Positions 22,843 to 34,499 of a stretch of 64,000 nt of DNA are shown here, piece by piece (the first letter of the stretch is position 1; every line of letters starts with the position of its first letter). The stretch comes from Rhizophagus irregularis. Lineage: Eukaryota; Glomeromycota; Glomeromycetes; Glomerales; Glomeraceae. Made by a program: the position numbers and the translations under genes. The notes below the pieces were generated by a model. The model did not search any database, was not told the DNA's origin, and worked only from the letters and a program-made list of their open reading frames with translations. Location: NCBI RefSeq assembly GCF_026210795.1, contig NC_089438.1, forward strand, positions 4,733,501 to 4,797,500, read 5' to 3'.

Positions 22843-23379
22843 ATGAAATACTATACATTATTATCATTTCTAGTTCTCTTATTCTTAATTACCATTGCGT
22901 TAGCTTTTCCAAATGGTAGTGAATTATTGCCCAAAACATTTGAAAAACGAAATCAATGTAATTCCGCTTTAGTCAACGCAGATTTCAACACAAATATTTT
23001 CAAACGAAATCCATCAGTTGTAGGTACTGTAATCTTTTCTCAAGATGAATGTGGCAGTACCGAGGTTGTGGGAATTTTCAGCAAGGGCTTCGATGATACG
23101 AGCGCAACTTATGGACTTCAAATTGTTGACGAATGCCGTAATGTCCTCTTTGATTTTACGGAAGGATTAAATATACAACCTGATGGTTCCGGTGGTACTA
23201 AATCTTTTAGGCATAAGTTTGATAATGTGAGTATTGACTGTGACAGCAATGGTATTCTTACCAAAAAAGTTCATAATTCCAAACGTAATTGCTATAGAAA
23301 TAAAATTAGGAATCGTCTTCCTAATAAAGTAATGATTACTAAGAATGGTCAAGGCATTGATTTTGCAGGGATTTTTTAA
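22843..23379 (+). CDS. small secreted protein, effector-like, with dibasic sites
   Basis: A single-exon frame of 178 codons. Residues 1-21 form a clear signal peptide (MKYYTLLSFLVLLFLITIALA, cleavage probably before FPNGS). Two Lys-Arg sites follow, EKR at about residue 36 and FKR at about 55, which suit processing by a Kex2-type protease. The rest is compact, with five Cys and beta-rich stretches (VVGTVIFSQDECGSTEVVGI, ATYGLQIVDECRNVLFDF, FRHKFDNVSIDCDSNG) and a basic tail. The pattern GTVIFSQ-x-GSTEVVGIFSKG vaguely recalls Cu/Zn superoxide-dismutase-like folds. No His metal cluster is visible, so that is speculation. Secretion is well supported. A role at the plant interface is possible only by analogy with other small secreted proteins of mycorrhizal fungi. 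Confidence 0.8.
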   Translation: MKYYTLLSFLVLLFLITIALAFPNGSELLPKTFEKRNQCNSALVNADFNTNIFKRNPSVVGTVIFSQDECGSTEVVGIFSKGFDDTSATYGLQIVDECRNVLFDFTEGLNIQPDGSGGTKSFRHKFDNVSIDCDSNGILTKKVHNSKRNCYRNKIRNRLPNKVMITKNGQGIDFAGIF

Positions 23380-23710
23380 ATGATATACTGAATATTACAT
23401 TTTTTTTAAAATTTAAAGAAAAATATATCTTGTGTGTTGTAATAATTAAACTGAAAGGCGGGCGTTTTTTTCTGTAAAATTATTTTTGTATTTTTTTTTT
23501 TTAATTTTAAATAACATAATAATAAATAAATTTATCCATTTTATAATCCTAATTTTATTAAAATAAATATTAAATATAATGTACTGTATGATATCTGACC
23601 TATTAATTTTACGGAGAAATTCTTTTCATGGTGTTTTTTCTTTTGAACACTTTGCAGAGTTTGTAGTATAATTTGCAAATATATTCAGGTAAACCGTTCC
23701 AACTTCTAGT

Positions 23711-23924
23711 TAGTGTTTCGATCCGGATAAAACCTCAAATATTTTAACGTGGGATTATGATTAAAAAAGGTTACAAATTTCGGCTTTGAGTGGACTATAA
23801 TTTCGGCCAGAATTAAAATAATATTATTCCATAAATTTTTATTAATTTTGGTGGTCCCAGCCTAAATTAACCGAGCCGGTATCCGGATAAAAACCGGATA
23901 AAACCGCTACGGATCGAAACTCTA
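23711..23924. mobile_element. hAT-type MITE with intact 8-bp target-site duplication
   Basis: A 214-bp element. The left end reads TAGTGTTTCGATCCG and the complement of the right end TAGAGTTTCGATCCG (one mismatch in 15). The octamer cttctagt flanks both sides exactly (23703-23710 and 23925-23932). Subterminal 'ccggataaaac' motifs occur at both ends. It has no coding capacity and lies about 330 bp downstream of the secreted-protein gene. Confidence 0.9.
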
Positions 23925-24291
23925 CTTCTAGTAGATAAATATTACGCGGTGTTAAATACAAATGGTAAATTTTTCTATAAAGATATACTCATATACTGTA
24001 TAATCACGAACCTTACAGATTTATGTAAATTATATTAATGATAAGTATAAAAATTTATTAATGGAAAATTTATGTTAAAACAGCTTAATTCCGTTATATT
24101 ATATTAAACGGATATCATAATATTAAAAATTAATAGGTTTCGATAAACTATTTTTTCATTTTCGCTAAAATTAGTACTATGTACTATTTATCGTCATTAA
24201 TTGAATTATTTTTATTATTTTTATCAGACGTACAGTATCGACCCTACAATGTAGATCACGTCTAACCCAAGTAGGACCATAACATTTTAAT

Positions 24292-24514
24292 ATGGAATTA
24301 TTGTATCTTATGAAGACTAACCGTTATAATGAGGTCAAAGAGCTATATTGGCATTTTTCGTTTGTGACCACGGCTAAATGCTTAAATACCAACATTGGTC
24401 GTGCAATAAGTTGGATCCGCGACGTAAGTAAATTATTATAATTATAACTTTAAATCCTTTTTTTATAAAGAAAGAATCTTTGAAGTAACTTTTTCTTTGT
24501 TTTAGTCTGTTTAA
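24292..24514 (+). CDS. possible two-exon short gene, family unknown
   Basis: ATG 24292 opens 44 codons (MELLYLMKTNRYNEVKELYW, then HFSFVTTAKCLN and NIGRAISWIRD) that stop exactly at a consensus donor GTAAGT (24424). A strong acceptor ttgttttag ends at 24505; splicing there adds Ser-Val and then TAA at 24512-24514. The product would be 46 residues. An in-frame stop lies just upstream of the ATG. Composition and the perfect donor make it look real, but it may equally be a relic exon of a larger lost gene. Confidence 0.3.
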
Positions 24515-25535
24515 CCATCCACGTACTTTTTACGCATAGAGAAAAAGAATATATTTACGAGTGGGTGGAATAGTATCTCTCCTATAATAATAATAATAAT
24601 AAAATTCCATGGAAGAATTTATAATCGAACATGGAAAAAGTATTTGAAAGATTGCGTTCAAGAAATGAAATTAAAAACGTTTGGTATTCCATAAACAGAC
24701 AATTAAAAAATCTTACTAAAATTTTCAATAACCCATTTCAAGTATTTTTTTTAACGTCATTATTATATATACTTAAATATTTTCATTTTTGTTTTCTATA
24801 TTTTATCTCATAAATTTCATATTATCCCACGATATCGTTATCTGTTATGTATTTGAATTTTAAATTACAAATTTTTTAAATAAAGTATGAAGCATTAACC
24901 CTTTTAACATTTGTATATTAAAAAAAAAATTATGTAATATAATATATTACCAGTTACATATATGTAAAAGAAATAAGAGAACTATTTTTATAAAATCAAA
25001 ACTAAAATTTATAAATTTTTGATTTATATTCACAGTGATACCTTTTTTAAATTTTTTGTCGCTTTTATCTTTTCTCTCTTGCAAAAAAAAAATTAGCTTC
25101 CTAATCATGTGACATAAATGATAACTTCTAATAAATAAATATTTCATAAATAGTTCGACCGGAATTAAAAATCTGAAATAATTACAGCTGGAGTTAAGAT
25201 ATCAATGAAATCTGTACGGCTTACACCCGAGTCTTTTATTGACTACATTGATTCCAAATCTATCTAAATAATAATAATAAAGTTCAATTTGGTGAATTAA
25301 GTATAATAAACATTATAATAAATCAAAGTACTAGACAAGAGATGTAGACTCGTGATCCCATGATATAATTTCATAATTTCATAATTTTGTGGATCCTTGG
25401 ACCAAAATTTTGACAATGAATTTCCTATTTCGCTTTTTAGCAGGGTTTTCAAAATAAAGTTGATAGAGCTTGTACAAAAATAATTATTGACTTTTGGAAA
25501 TCGTACCAACTGTTTAATTACAAAACCTTCTCTAA
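24515..25535. other. intergenic, nothing firmly supported
   Basis: A 60-codon frame at 24631-24813 (+) starts plausibly (MEKVFERLRSRNEIKNVWYS) but degenerates into low-complexity sequence. The remainder is AT-rich, with the 3' flank of the minus-strand ATPase pseudogene. Confidence 0.35.
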
Positions 25536-27022
25536 CTATGCAAGAATCTTTAGAAGACGCTCCATAGCACGCAATGACGGCTGATTCATCGCAGTCAAAA
25601 TTACTTCATTTGGTGCGTTAATGTCATTGGCAAACATATTGGTTTGTCGACGGTGTAAAAAATTATTATAAACAAGTGAATGAAGTTTTCTTATTCCAAT
25701 TTCTTCAATCAGATCCCGTTCTAAGACAAATCCTTTATTCTCCGCCTCCACAATTTTTTTCATAACTTTGATTAAATCATTTCGATCCCAGAGTGGGTCA
25801 ATAGGCTCGCCTGGAAAACCAAAAGGATCAAGACCAGTTCGTAACTTATCATCTTCTTGCCTGAAAACTGAAAATTCATCATCTGCAAAATAATTAGTTA
25901 TGACATTAAGTTTTTAAGTCAATAGAAATTCGCAGCTTTTAAAGAAAATTAATCTGATATGTACATTCAAGTTTCCCTCCATTATTTTTGTATTCACTAA
26001 CATACATATTAATGATGAGCATACGTGTACCCGTTATCCTTCTGACATGGTCAAATTTGCCTTTGAGTTCTTCACATCCTATTTGGACAAAAAATTACCA
26101 TTATTTGAATATTCTGTATATATAAATTGATGGGACATACCATGTTGAGGAAGAACATGCTTTTCAAAATAATCTTCAGCTTCTCCTATACTCAAATCTC
26201 CAACAACATATGGAGTTACATGTGGAATTTGCAATTCTATTGAAACAAATGTAAATTAGAGAATTATAACCTTTACATTGTTATCAAATATGATTATAAG
26301 GATTATAAGATGACTCACGACTTTCAATCTAATTAATAAAAAATGAATCGGAAGAGGTAAGAATAGCATGAAAGCGTCTTTCTTCTTTTGTATCCAGTTA
26401 AGAAATGATTTGAGAAGGGATGCCCCTTCCTTCGAACTGTTACCAAGTTGGCTAAACAAGTTTGCTTCATCAATAACCAAAATAGGTTGTGGTATTCTAT
26501 AACCATTCCAAAAGTTCCAATCCGAAGAGTACCAACAATCTTACTAAGCAATTCACTGACCCTATCAGAGGTAATTTTTTCCTTTCCTTTTTCAGCAACA
26601 AAATTGACAAAATCAAGAATCTTATCCTTGATCTCCAGCTCATTTGGCAATTTCTCCAGGTATTTCATTTGTTTATCGGCAAGTGTTTTGAATTGGATGG
26701 AAAGAGAATTATATACATTCTCTGGAGAGTCAAACTGCCCGTTACGGCAGTTAATAAAAAGAGGGCTGAAGTTTTCATTTTTAGTAGTTATCTCACGGAT
26801 TAAGGCAGTTTTTCCAGTACTAGGAGGTCCTAGAATAACATGAAGTCGAGGTTGCTCATTACTAAATGCATTTCTGAAATATCTGAGTTCTCGCGTCCGG
26901 TTAAAAAAAACATTAGCCTTTGTATTATAACGAGCAATGTAACCATTACTCAGCATATTCGAAATGCTACCACCAGTAGATAAGCATTTGAAGGATTTAG
27001 TTAAACTGGAAAAGAACATCAT
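25536..27022 (-). pseudogene. P-loop ATPase (archaeal/AAA-type NTPase family), disrupted
   Basis: The layout is four exons on the minus strand: 27022-26319, 26236-26141, 26078-25965 and 25882-25536, with good splice sites and matching phases (IES to LQIPHVTPYVVGDLS to GCEELKGKFDHVRRITGTRM to YDEFSVFRQ). Walker A is GPPSTGKTA and Walker B is ILVIDEAN. The N-terminus is hydrophobic and Ser/Lys-rich and could be a mitochondrial or membrane targeting segment. Exon 1 has three lesions. The first is a frame change near 26525, before NGYRIPQPILVIDEAN. The second is a frame change near 26380, before FHAILTSSDSFFIN. The third is a TAG where relatives would have Trp (FFIN-stop-IES). Exons 2-4 are undamaged, down to the stop at 25536. 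It is therefore probably a young pseudogene; sequencing error is the alternative, though three separate faults make that less likely. Confidence 0.8.
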
Positions 27023-29330
27023 GGCTGTATTTGCAGTATAAATATTCAGTATTCAGAAATGACCTTGTTATAAAGGATTTGTCTAATCCCTTGTCATAAT
27101 AATCATGAATCATTTGGTATTTATTATTTGAATCATTTGCAAAAATATGATTTATGATTATACAGCACAGTTTCTATTCTGAACGATGCAATCCTACTGT
27201 AAATTGTATAAATAAATTTCACATGATCATATAAAATTGCGCCACAATTAAGGGTGTCAGTATGATTATGACAAATGACATCAATCATTTGGTCATTTGG
27301 TCATTTGTCATTAAAAATTTCTATGCATAAATTTTAATGCGCGAAACTAAAACATTTTTGTATTTTTTTCCATACTATATTATTCTGTATGTTTTCTGAA
27401 TGATAAAAATGGGCAAGCTATCACTAGTGGACAAGACTTTTATTTGAAGGAAAGAATAAAAAAGATGAAAAGGAAAGAAGGAGAGAAGCAAAATGGAAAA
27501 ATAAGGATGAAAGAAAGGAATGAAGAAGTTGAAAAAGAAAGAAAAAAGAAGGCAAAAGGAAGAAATAGTATACTGATTTATTGTTATTAAAGAATATCTA
27601 TTATTCATTATCTATTGTTATTAAAAAAAAATCCCAAAAAATTTTTGATTTATTGTCATTGAAAAATATCAAAAAATTTTTTATATATATTATACTATAC
27701 CGATCTATTATTATTCAAAAAAATCCTAGAAATTTTTTTAATGGCAGTTGTATTTGCATATTTGTATTTGATTGGTGTTAACCTCTTTGTTGATATAAAT
27801 ATTGGCTAGTTTCTTGTGGCACAGCAGGTCTAGCAAAGAATTAATAGGTGATGCAATACAAGATATGCAAAATACACAGTGAAATTTGATAAACCTAAAG
27901 ATGTAGTATGTAATTGATGTATTGCAATAGGGTTGCAATCTATTACTACTTTTGAAGTCAGAGAGTTGTAATATTACAGATAATGATTTTTCAAAAATTT
28001 CCTTTTTTTGAAAAATAAAAATTATAAAAATAAATTTGTAGAACAGATATCACCACAAAAAGAAATGATTAATACATATTTTATATAATTGGTAATAATT
28101 ATAATACAACAAAGATGTTGCAGATGTTGCATGTATGTTGTCATGGAACATGAGGTTTATTGGTTTAATGTGTTTTATGTTTAAATCTCTAATTTATTTA
28201 TCCTATTTTATAGGATAATCATGCAGTCATGGCATATACTCCGTTCTCGCCAAAACTCAAAAGAGCAACTGGGCGAAACATTGGGCTGAGAGAAACTTAC
28301 ATAAATTATGATCATGCCATTATTACGTAGCCAGTTTAACGCAAAACGCTTTTTTAACTTTTTTACCCTCCCAACTTTTTTCTGTAATAATCTCCAGTGA
28401 ATGTAATTTGCATATTTAATTGGTAAGTTTTGGTTCATTTTTTATATTTGATGTGTCTGACATATCTAATCTTGTTTTGGTTTTTAAATTTCTACCTTTA
28501 TTTCATAACTTTTCGGTTAATTTCTACTTTGATTTCACTTTTCGGTTAATATTTTCATTGATAGATATCTTTGTCTGTTTTGGAGTCTTTACCCTAATAC
28601 TCTATTACGGCTATGTATAAAAATTAGAATTCCAAAGAAAGTATTCAATTTTTGTTTCCAAAGTTAGAAATTATAAGATATTGGCAAAAAATAAGTAAAC
28701 CTATATAAACGATTGGAAAAAAAAAAGTTCATTATAATAACCAAATAGTTTATACATATTAAGCATATTTTTCATGCTCAAAAATATATATACTTGAATC
28801 GTTTCAGGTAAAATGAGTTTACATTAATGAATAAATATTTTATTTCTTGAATATATATATATTATACAATATTATATAAATTTGTTGGACAGTAATACAG
28901 AGATTTAATCTTTATAAAGTTTACACTTCCACCTATAATAATAATTGCTAACTTGCCACCTAGGTTAAATAATCTGGGTTAAATCACCCTCCCCAAAAAT
29001 TTATATTTTACGTGATTTTTTGCCAATTACTTTTTTTTAATTAAAAAAAAAAATTTGTGTAATTATTTATTTCACTTTACATAGATATTATTTATTTGGA
29101 CATTACTATGGAATATAATGACCAAGTTTCTTACATTTTGATAATGTCTCTTACATTTTTGATTGTTACAATTTTTTTTTTTTTTTGGAAATTTGGGCAA
29201 AATTATATAATTATATAAAATTTACTATTAGGTTAAATTAAATTAGCCTTATACTAATAATTATATCATACTATAACAAATTACCTTCTTATATATATTG
29301 TTTAATGTAATCCAAAAAAGATTTATTAAA
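27023..29330. other. intergenic, simple-sequence rich
   Basis: 27270-27315 has 'atttggtcatttgtcatt'-type short repeats. 27430-27560 is a purine-rich tract on the plus strand. 28190-28440 holds an open frame (-) without recognised family. 28780-29280 is low-complexity A/T, including the 3' flank of the glycosyltransferase gene. No element with clear ends was seen. Confidence 0.4.
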
Positions 29331-30359
29331 TTAGTTATCATCCGAAAAGTATAAATCAATAACACCTTTCCATGCGCGAATATCTTTTAGCCAATGTATG
29401 GCAATCGAATTTGGAGATGCCCATGGTCTCCACATTTTCCGTCTAACTTTTCTAATTCTTGGGTCAGTAAAAATTAAGCAATTTTCTCCTATTGTATTCA
29501 GAGATTTTGCATGTTTATTCAGAAAGGCTCCCAATTGTACATCTTCAGGTCCATTCCATTCTCTTTTCTTAAATGGAAATGAGGCAATCAAGTGAGCAAG
29601 ATCAACTGATAGTACTTCAATCGTGCCACGTATAAAAAAACTATGAGGCGACTTGTTTCCATAATACAAATGGCCTCGTGTCAATGGTCGAAGGTTAAGT
29701 GCCAAATTTTGAAAGTGGATGAATAAGTCATCATCTACCTTTGAAACATAATCGTATCGTGTAGTGTCAAGTTGCTCCGCTATCCACTTCCAATAATAAT
29801 ATCCCTTTCCATTATTCATATTCTCCACCATATCTAGCATGACGAGGTCACCATAGGTGTCATTTTCGGCCTTCAATTTTAATTTCAACTCAGGATTATT
29901 ATCAGATGGTATTCCAAGAATAAACTTGAAATCTACAATATCACCAGCCAAATTTCGTCGCTGTTTTAAATTTAATGTTCTTATGAGATGTCGAATCTCA
30001 TACTTGTCTGCCACTGACCATATACCAATAAAGATGCGGACTGATGGCCAAAACCATAATTGTTCAAAAGGGATTTCTCTAAATTCATTATAACCGTCAC
30101 ATTCCATCTTTGTTCGGAAAGGAATTCGTACATTATCCTGTAAAGCAAATATTTCTTCGTTAGTGGGTTTTATTTCCACTGGTAACGGCGTTGGTAGCGT
30201 ATCATTTAGATAGTAAAAGGTGACAATAAGAAGATATACGAATAAAATCAATGATAAATATAATATAAACAAGGGACGAGAAGCCATTATTTTAATGAGA
30301 AAAATTAAAATATTTAAGGCGGCAAAACGAGTTCCTTGAAGATACGATATTTTTATCAA
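29331..30359 (-). CDS. GT31-type (galactosyltransferase-like) type II membrane glycosyltransferase
   Basis: A single exon of up to 342 codons. The ATG at 30287 (MASRPLFILYLSLILFVYLL) gives a short cytosolic stub plus one membrane anchor and may be the true start; the upstream ATG at 30359 adds 24 residues. After the anchor comes a Pro-rich stem (LPTPLPVEIKPTNEE). The catalytic part follows: RIFIGIWSVADKYEIRHLIR, DIVDFKFILGIP, ENDTYGDLVMLDMVENMNNG, then the metal-binding DxD motif in YDYVSKVDDDLFIH, then GPEDVQLGAFL and AIHWLKD. This order fits the beta-1,3-galactosyltransferase family (GT31), which adds sugars in the Golgi lumen. Donor and acceptor cannot be told from the sequence. No break is seen. 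Confidence 0.82.
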   Translation of the reverse strand: MIKISYLQGTRFAALNILIFLIKIMASRPLFILYLSLILFVYLLIVTFYYLNDTLPTPLPVEIKPTNEEIFALQDNVRIPFRTKMECDGYNEFREIPFEQLWFWPSVRIFIGIWSVADKYEIRHLIRTLNLKQRRNLAGDIVDFKFILGIPSDNNPELKLKLKAENDTYGDLVMLDMVENMNNGKGYYYWKWIAEQLDTTRYDYVSKVDDDLFIHFQNLALNLRPLTRGHLYYGNKSPHSFFIRGTIEVLSVDLAHLIASFPFKKREWNGPEDVQLGAFLNKHAKSLNTIGENCLIFTDPRIRKVRRKMWRPWASPNSIAIHWLKDIRAWKGVIDLYFSDDN

Positions 30360-30475
30360 ACATTGAGAAGTAAAAAAATGGGGTAAATGTTATTATCATC
30401 ATCAGGGCCCTGTGACCGATATAGCTACTCCCTATTTAATAATATATATTTGGTGTTTGCATGGTTGCAATGGTT

Positions 30476-30669
30476 GGGTGGCCAGAAATGACGTCATTTC
30501 CTAAGGGGGAGGGGGTTAAGACCATGATGATGTTACACACCCTCCATTTTTAGACACTTGTAGTTAATATAATTCTAGCCAGAATTATGTTTTAATTTTA
30601 CATTTCCTAAAATGAATGAAGGGGGTCAAAAATCCTAAAATTTAAATTACGTCATTTCTGGCCATCCCC
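30476..30669. mobile_element. MITE-like element with long inverted ends
   Basis: The arm TGGCCAGAAATGACGT is perfect at both ends (left about 30479-30494, right about 30649-30664), within inverted ends of about 22-24 bp starting GGG. The interior is GC-poor and non-coding. No convincing target duplication was found. Confidence 0.6.
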
Positions 30670-32410
30670 TTGCATGAAGTGCATCTATTACTTATTTATA
30701 ATTTCTTATTAATTGAAATTTCCTATATTATTTAATTAAAAAATTTTTCAAGTGACAGTTTTTTTTCCTTTTTTTCAAAATACATATATATGTATGTATA
30801 TGAACCTTCGTAAAAAAAAATTTATTTAATTTTTTTTTCAGGCATAATGACCGGTACCATTACCGTGTCCTTAATTGGTTTTTTGGATTTTGTGAACCTG
30901 TGATTTTTTTTTCTTATTAAGTTTACATTGTTATCCAAGTTGGCAAAATTACGTAATGACACATGAATTACATGAATTACACCTGTAATGTCACAAGAAA
31001 TTTAATAGTAACCGTCAAAATTTATCTAAAAAACTAAACATGATGTATTTTAATCAGGATATTGTTCTTTCTTGTTATCAACTATAATGATTTTCAAAAA
31101 ATGAGTATCACCACAAAATTATCGTCAACTAATTATTTATAGCCAACTAATAATGCGCAGCTTACATATTAGAAGATTAAATAGTCTATCTACCACCAAT
31201 AAGCCACACCATTGAATTGGCTGTGTAGGGCTATAGGTTATACAATGAAAAAAAAAAATACTATTATTAGATAATATGAAACAATGATTACATAATAAAA
31301 AAAACCATATCAGATATAAGCACCCTTCGACCCTTTGTTCTATGGGTGATGGGGTCAAGTCGAGACATGACATGATTAAACTAGACTAGATTAGTAACAT
31401 AAGACTTTGGAATGCTGATCCCATTTAAGAATGATTTTAATACCATATATAAATATTTTACTAATTTTACTATATTCATAAATTTGACCTTTCCTTTTTT
31501 TAACAATTACCGTCTTTAGTGTTTTATGCTATTTATAGAAATATCGAATGGAAAAATATATGTAGTACGAAATTTTCAATAAATAAATACAAATTTAGTT
31601 AAAAAAAATAGGATCACCTACAACGCAATTTAATTATAAAGTAGCCAATCACATTTTTTGAAAATCATTGGTTAATCAAAACATCATAATTTTACTGCTA
31701 ATCTTTTCCTTTTGAAACATTGAATTTTTTATAATCGACGATCCTTTGTTCTTTTACGTTCTAATAATGTTAAATTTTTTTTAATGATAATGAAATCTAT
31801 TATTACTACTACTTAATATTAATTAATATATAAAGATCTACCAATTCTTGAATTATTAAACATTTAATATTTATTTTGCCTCTATAAAAAATTTTAATGA
31901 TGTAATCACGATTCGAATGAGCCTTTCACGGACCCATTCACGGAAAATTTCGGAAATATGAGCCTTTTACGAAAAAAAAGATGGAATATAAAAAATGGAT
32001 CGACTTTTTTTTACAGAGTGTCATTACTTAAAATTTACCTCGCTTATTAGAGAGAATTTAAATAAAAATCGCAATTGCTAAAATTGAATAAATTTAATTG
32101 CCGAAAAAGTTCCTTTACAGACATTATAATTACATTATTCCCAATTTAAAAAAATGTGTACCAAAAAAATGTACTTATATAGAATTAGAATATACTTAAA
32201 ATTTTAAATTATACTTAAATTATATTTTAATTGCAATTTTAAGTGTATTTTAAAATTTTTTTTTAAGTATTTTACGTTAACATTCAACTCATATAGCAAA
32301 TTAAGGCATGTTAAAAAGAAATAAAACTGCTTTAATACTAGATTACATTTTTAATAAAATAATAATTTAATAATTAAGCGAAAGCTCGGTTATTTCTAAG
32401 AACAAATTTA
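30670..32410. other. intergenic, upstream flank of P450-1
   Basis: 31500-31700 is similar to 35810-36000 upstream of P450-2, so this flank was duplicated together with the gene. 31912-32015 is a dispersed repeat listed separately. No other gene is supported. Confidence 0.5.
31912..32015 (-). repeat. dispersed repeat, copy 2 (inverted relative to 8235)
   Basis: Read on the minus strand it matches 8235-8370: the 'aaaggctcat' motifs, the 'atattccatctttttt' stretch and the 'gatc' core occur in the same order. Confidence 0.5.
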
Positions 32411-32497
32411 TCCGGAACGGAAAAAAAATCAATCATTCATATGGTAAAAATTTAATATAAATACATCACTTTCAAAAGTCTATGGTTATATCAAGAA
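32411..32497 (+). promoter_or_regulatory. conserved P450 promoter block (P450-1)
   Basis: In order: ccggaacgg followed by an A-run, catatggtaaaaattt, the TATA-type atataaatac (about 100 bp before the ATG), and a block ending in ggttatatcaagaaaat. The same order is found upstream of every P450 copy in the cluster. Confidence 0.65.
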
Positions 32498-32561
32498 AAT
32501 AAATTTAATTTATTAATCTTTTAAAATTTTCCCTTCATTTATTATAAAGTATAATAATAAT

Positions 32562-34273
32562 ATGATCTCAAAATTATTCGAAAATTTTAATTACCTTTCA
32601 TTGATAGGTATCGCATTAATAACTTATGTGACATATTATTATTATAGATATTTTACTCGTATCAATCCTTTACCTGGTCCTTTTCCATTTCCATACTTTG
32701 GAAATTTACCTCAATTATATATTTCGAATGGTGGAAGTCTCAAAAAATTTTTCGAAACTAATCAAAAAAAATATGGTGATTTATTTGAGTTCTATTTTGA
32801 AGTACGCTTTATAGGACTAAATCGAATAGAACAAATTCAAAAACTTATATTAGCTTCAGCAAAAAATCCATTTATTAAGAAAATTTCTAATGAAAATGGT
32901 CAAGGATTTCATGAATTAGGAGCGTTAGGAAAAGGAATATTATTAAATCAAGATTATAAATCATGGAGTTTTAATCGTAATTTTTTTACACAAGCTATTT
33001 TATCACCAAGATTTGTCAATGAAGCTCCTAATTTGGTAAATGAACTTTTTAATGAATTGGAGAGTTATTGGGATAGATTATATCTTAAAGAAAATGCTAT
33101 AAAAGAGAATAGAAATAAATTGGATATTTCTGTATGGTTCAATTTATTTACAAATGATATGATTTTCGCTTTATTAACTGGTGAAAGATTTTATACAATG
33201 GCAGGATATTTTAATGAACTCAGTGATGATGAAAAAGCTGAAAGACCATCTGCATTAATTGATGAGACAGTAAAATTTGTTAATGCAATTCATAAACATT
33301 TTTTGGGTTTATTAATGTTTCAATTCGTATCTCCTTTTTTAAGACATTATTTTCCATATTTTAAGAAAAAATCTGATGATATTCTTCAAAATCTCAAATT
33401 TTTAAATCAAAGAATGGATGAAATTATTAAAAAACGTAAACAAGAAATTGAAGATACTCCATTAGATAAACCTTTACCAAGTGACTTTTTGACTTCAGTA
33501 ATTGTTGCAAATACACCTCGTGATGTTAATTATAATAAAATTGTTGATAAAGAAGCTAATAGACCTATGACTGATCTTGAAATTCGTGGTATTTTATTTG
33601 ATGGAATAGTTGGTGGAACTGATACTGTGAGTATATTTTTTAGTACTTTCAATATATAATTAATTTTGATTATTAATATTATTTAACGCTTTATTCTTTC
33701 TTTCAATAGACTGCGAATACTGTTTCATACATTATCTATTATCTTTCACTTTATCCAGATGTTAAAAAGAAAATGTTGGACGAAATTGATAGAAACTTTC
33801 AAGGTGACAAAAAACGTCCAATTACCAGAAAGGATATTAATAATTTAAAATATTGTGAAGCGGTTATAAAAGAAGTATCTCGTATTTTCCCAGTCGTAAA
33901 TTCATTTCCAAGATGTCTTGAAAAACCTGATGAAATAGCAGGTTATCAATGGCCAGCTGATACAATGTTAAGAATTAATATTGATGCTATGAATCTTAAT
34001 GAAGACTATTGGGATGAACCAAATAAATTTAATCCCGATAGATGGATGGTTGAAGGGTTTGAACCAAAGAAAAAAGCATTTGTTATGTTTGGAGGAGGAT
34101 TAAGACTATGTCCAGGAAGAAAGTTGGCAATGCTTGAATTAGCTGGTTTAATAGCTTTAATATATAGAAAATATGATATTGATGTAATAGATAAGAAAGC
34201 TCCTTTAAAAACTGAATCAAGTATTATAACAGCTTGTTCTGAATTATTAGTTGAAATTAAATTAAGAAATTAG
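32562..34273 (+). CDS. cytochrome P450 (P450-1)
   Basis: Two exons, 32562-33626 and 33710-34273, give 542 residues; the intron (GTGAGT...AATAG) interrupts the I-helix between Thr and Thr. Landmarks in order: N-terminal membrane anchor (FNYLSLIGIALITYVTYYYY); Pro-rich hinge NPLPGPFPFPYFGNLPQL; I-helix GGTDT/TANT; K-helix ExxR in KEVSRIF; PxRW in FNPDRWMVEG; heme loop FGGGLRLCPGRKLAM with the axial Cys. All parts of a working microsomal monooxygenase are present. It would be anchored in the ER and need a P450 reductase. The substrate is unknown; P450s in this kind of fungus often act on sterols, fatty acids or xenobiotics, which is general knowledge only. It is the outermost member of the cluster and in tandem with P450-2. 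Confidence 0.95.
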
Positions 34274-34499
34274 AAAATTTCTTAGATTTCTTAGATATTT
34301 ATTTAGTAAAATCAAATTAAACTTTTTCAATCATATTATAAAGTAAAATAAAAAAAAATTCTTTATATTTATCAACTTTTTTTTTCGATTGTGTTACGCG
34401 GAAAAATCGTACGTCGTGAAACGTCCAGATGCTTATAATCACGGGATAGATTATAATCACGAGGTTAATCAGGTTATATCCCGGAATTTTTTTTTTATG

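Noticed and set aside
26448-26843. Open frames on the plus strand opposite the ATPase exon.
   Set aside because: They are antisense shadows of the clear Walker A/B coding strand.
27375-27608. A 77-codon Phe/Ser-rich open frame on the minus strand.
   Set aside because: It is the complement of a purine-rich simple-sequence tract.
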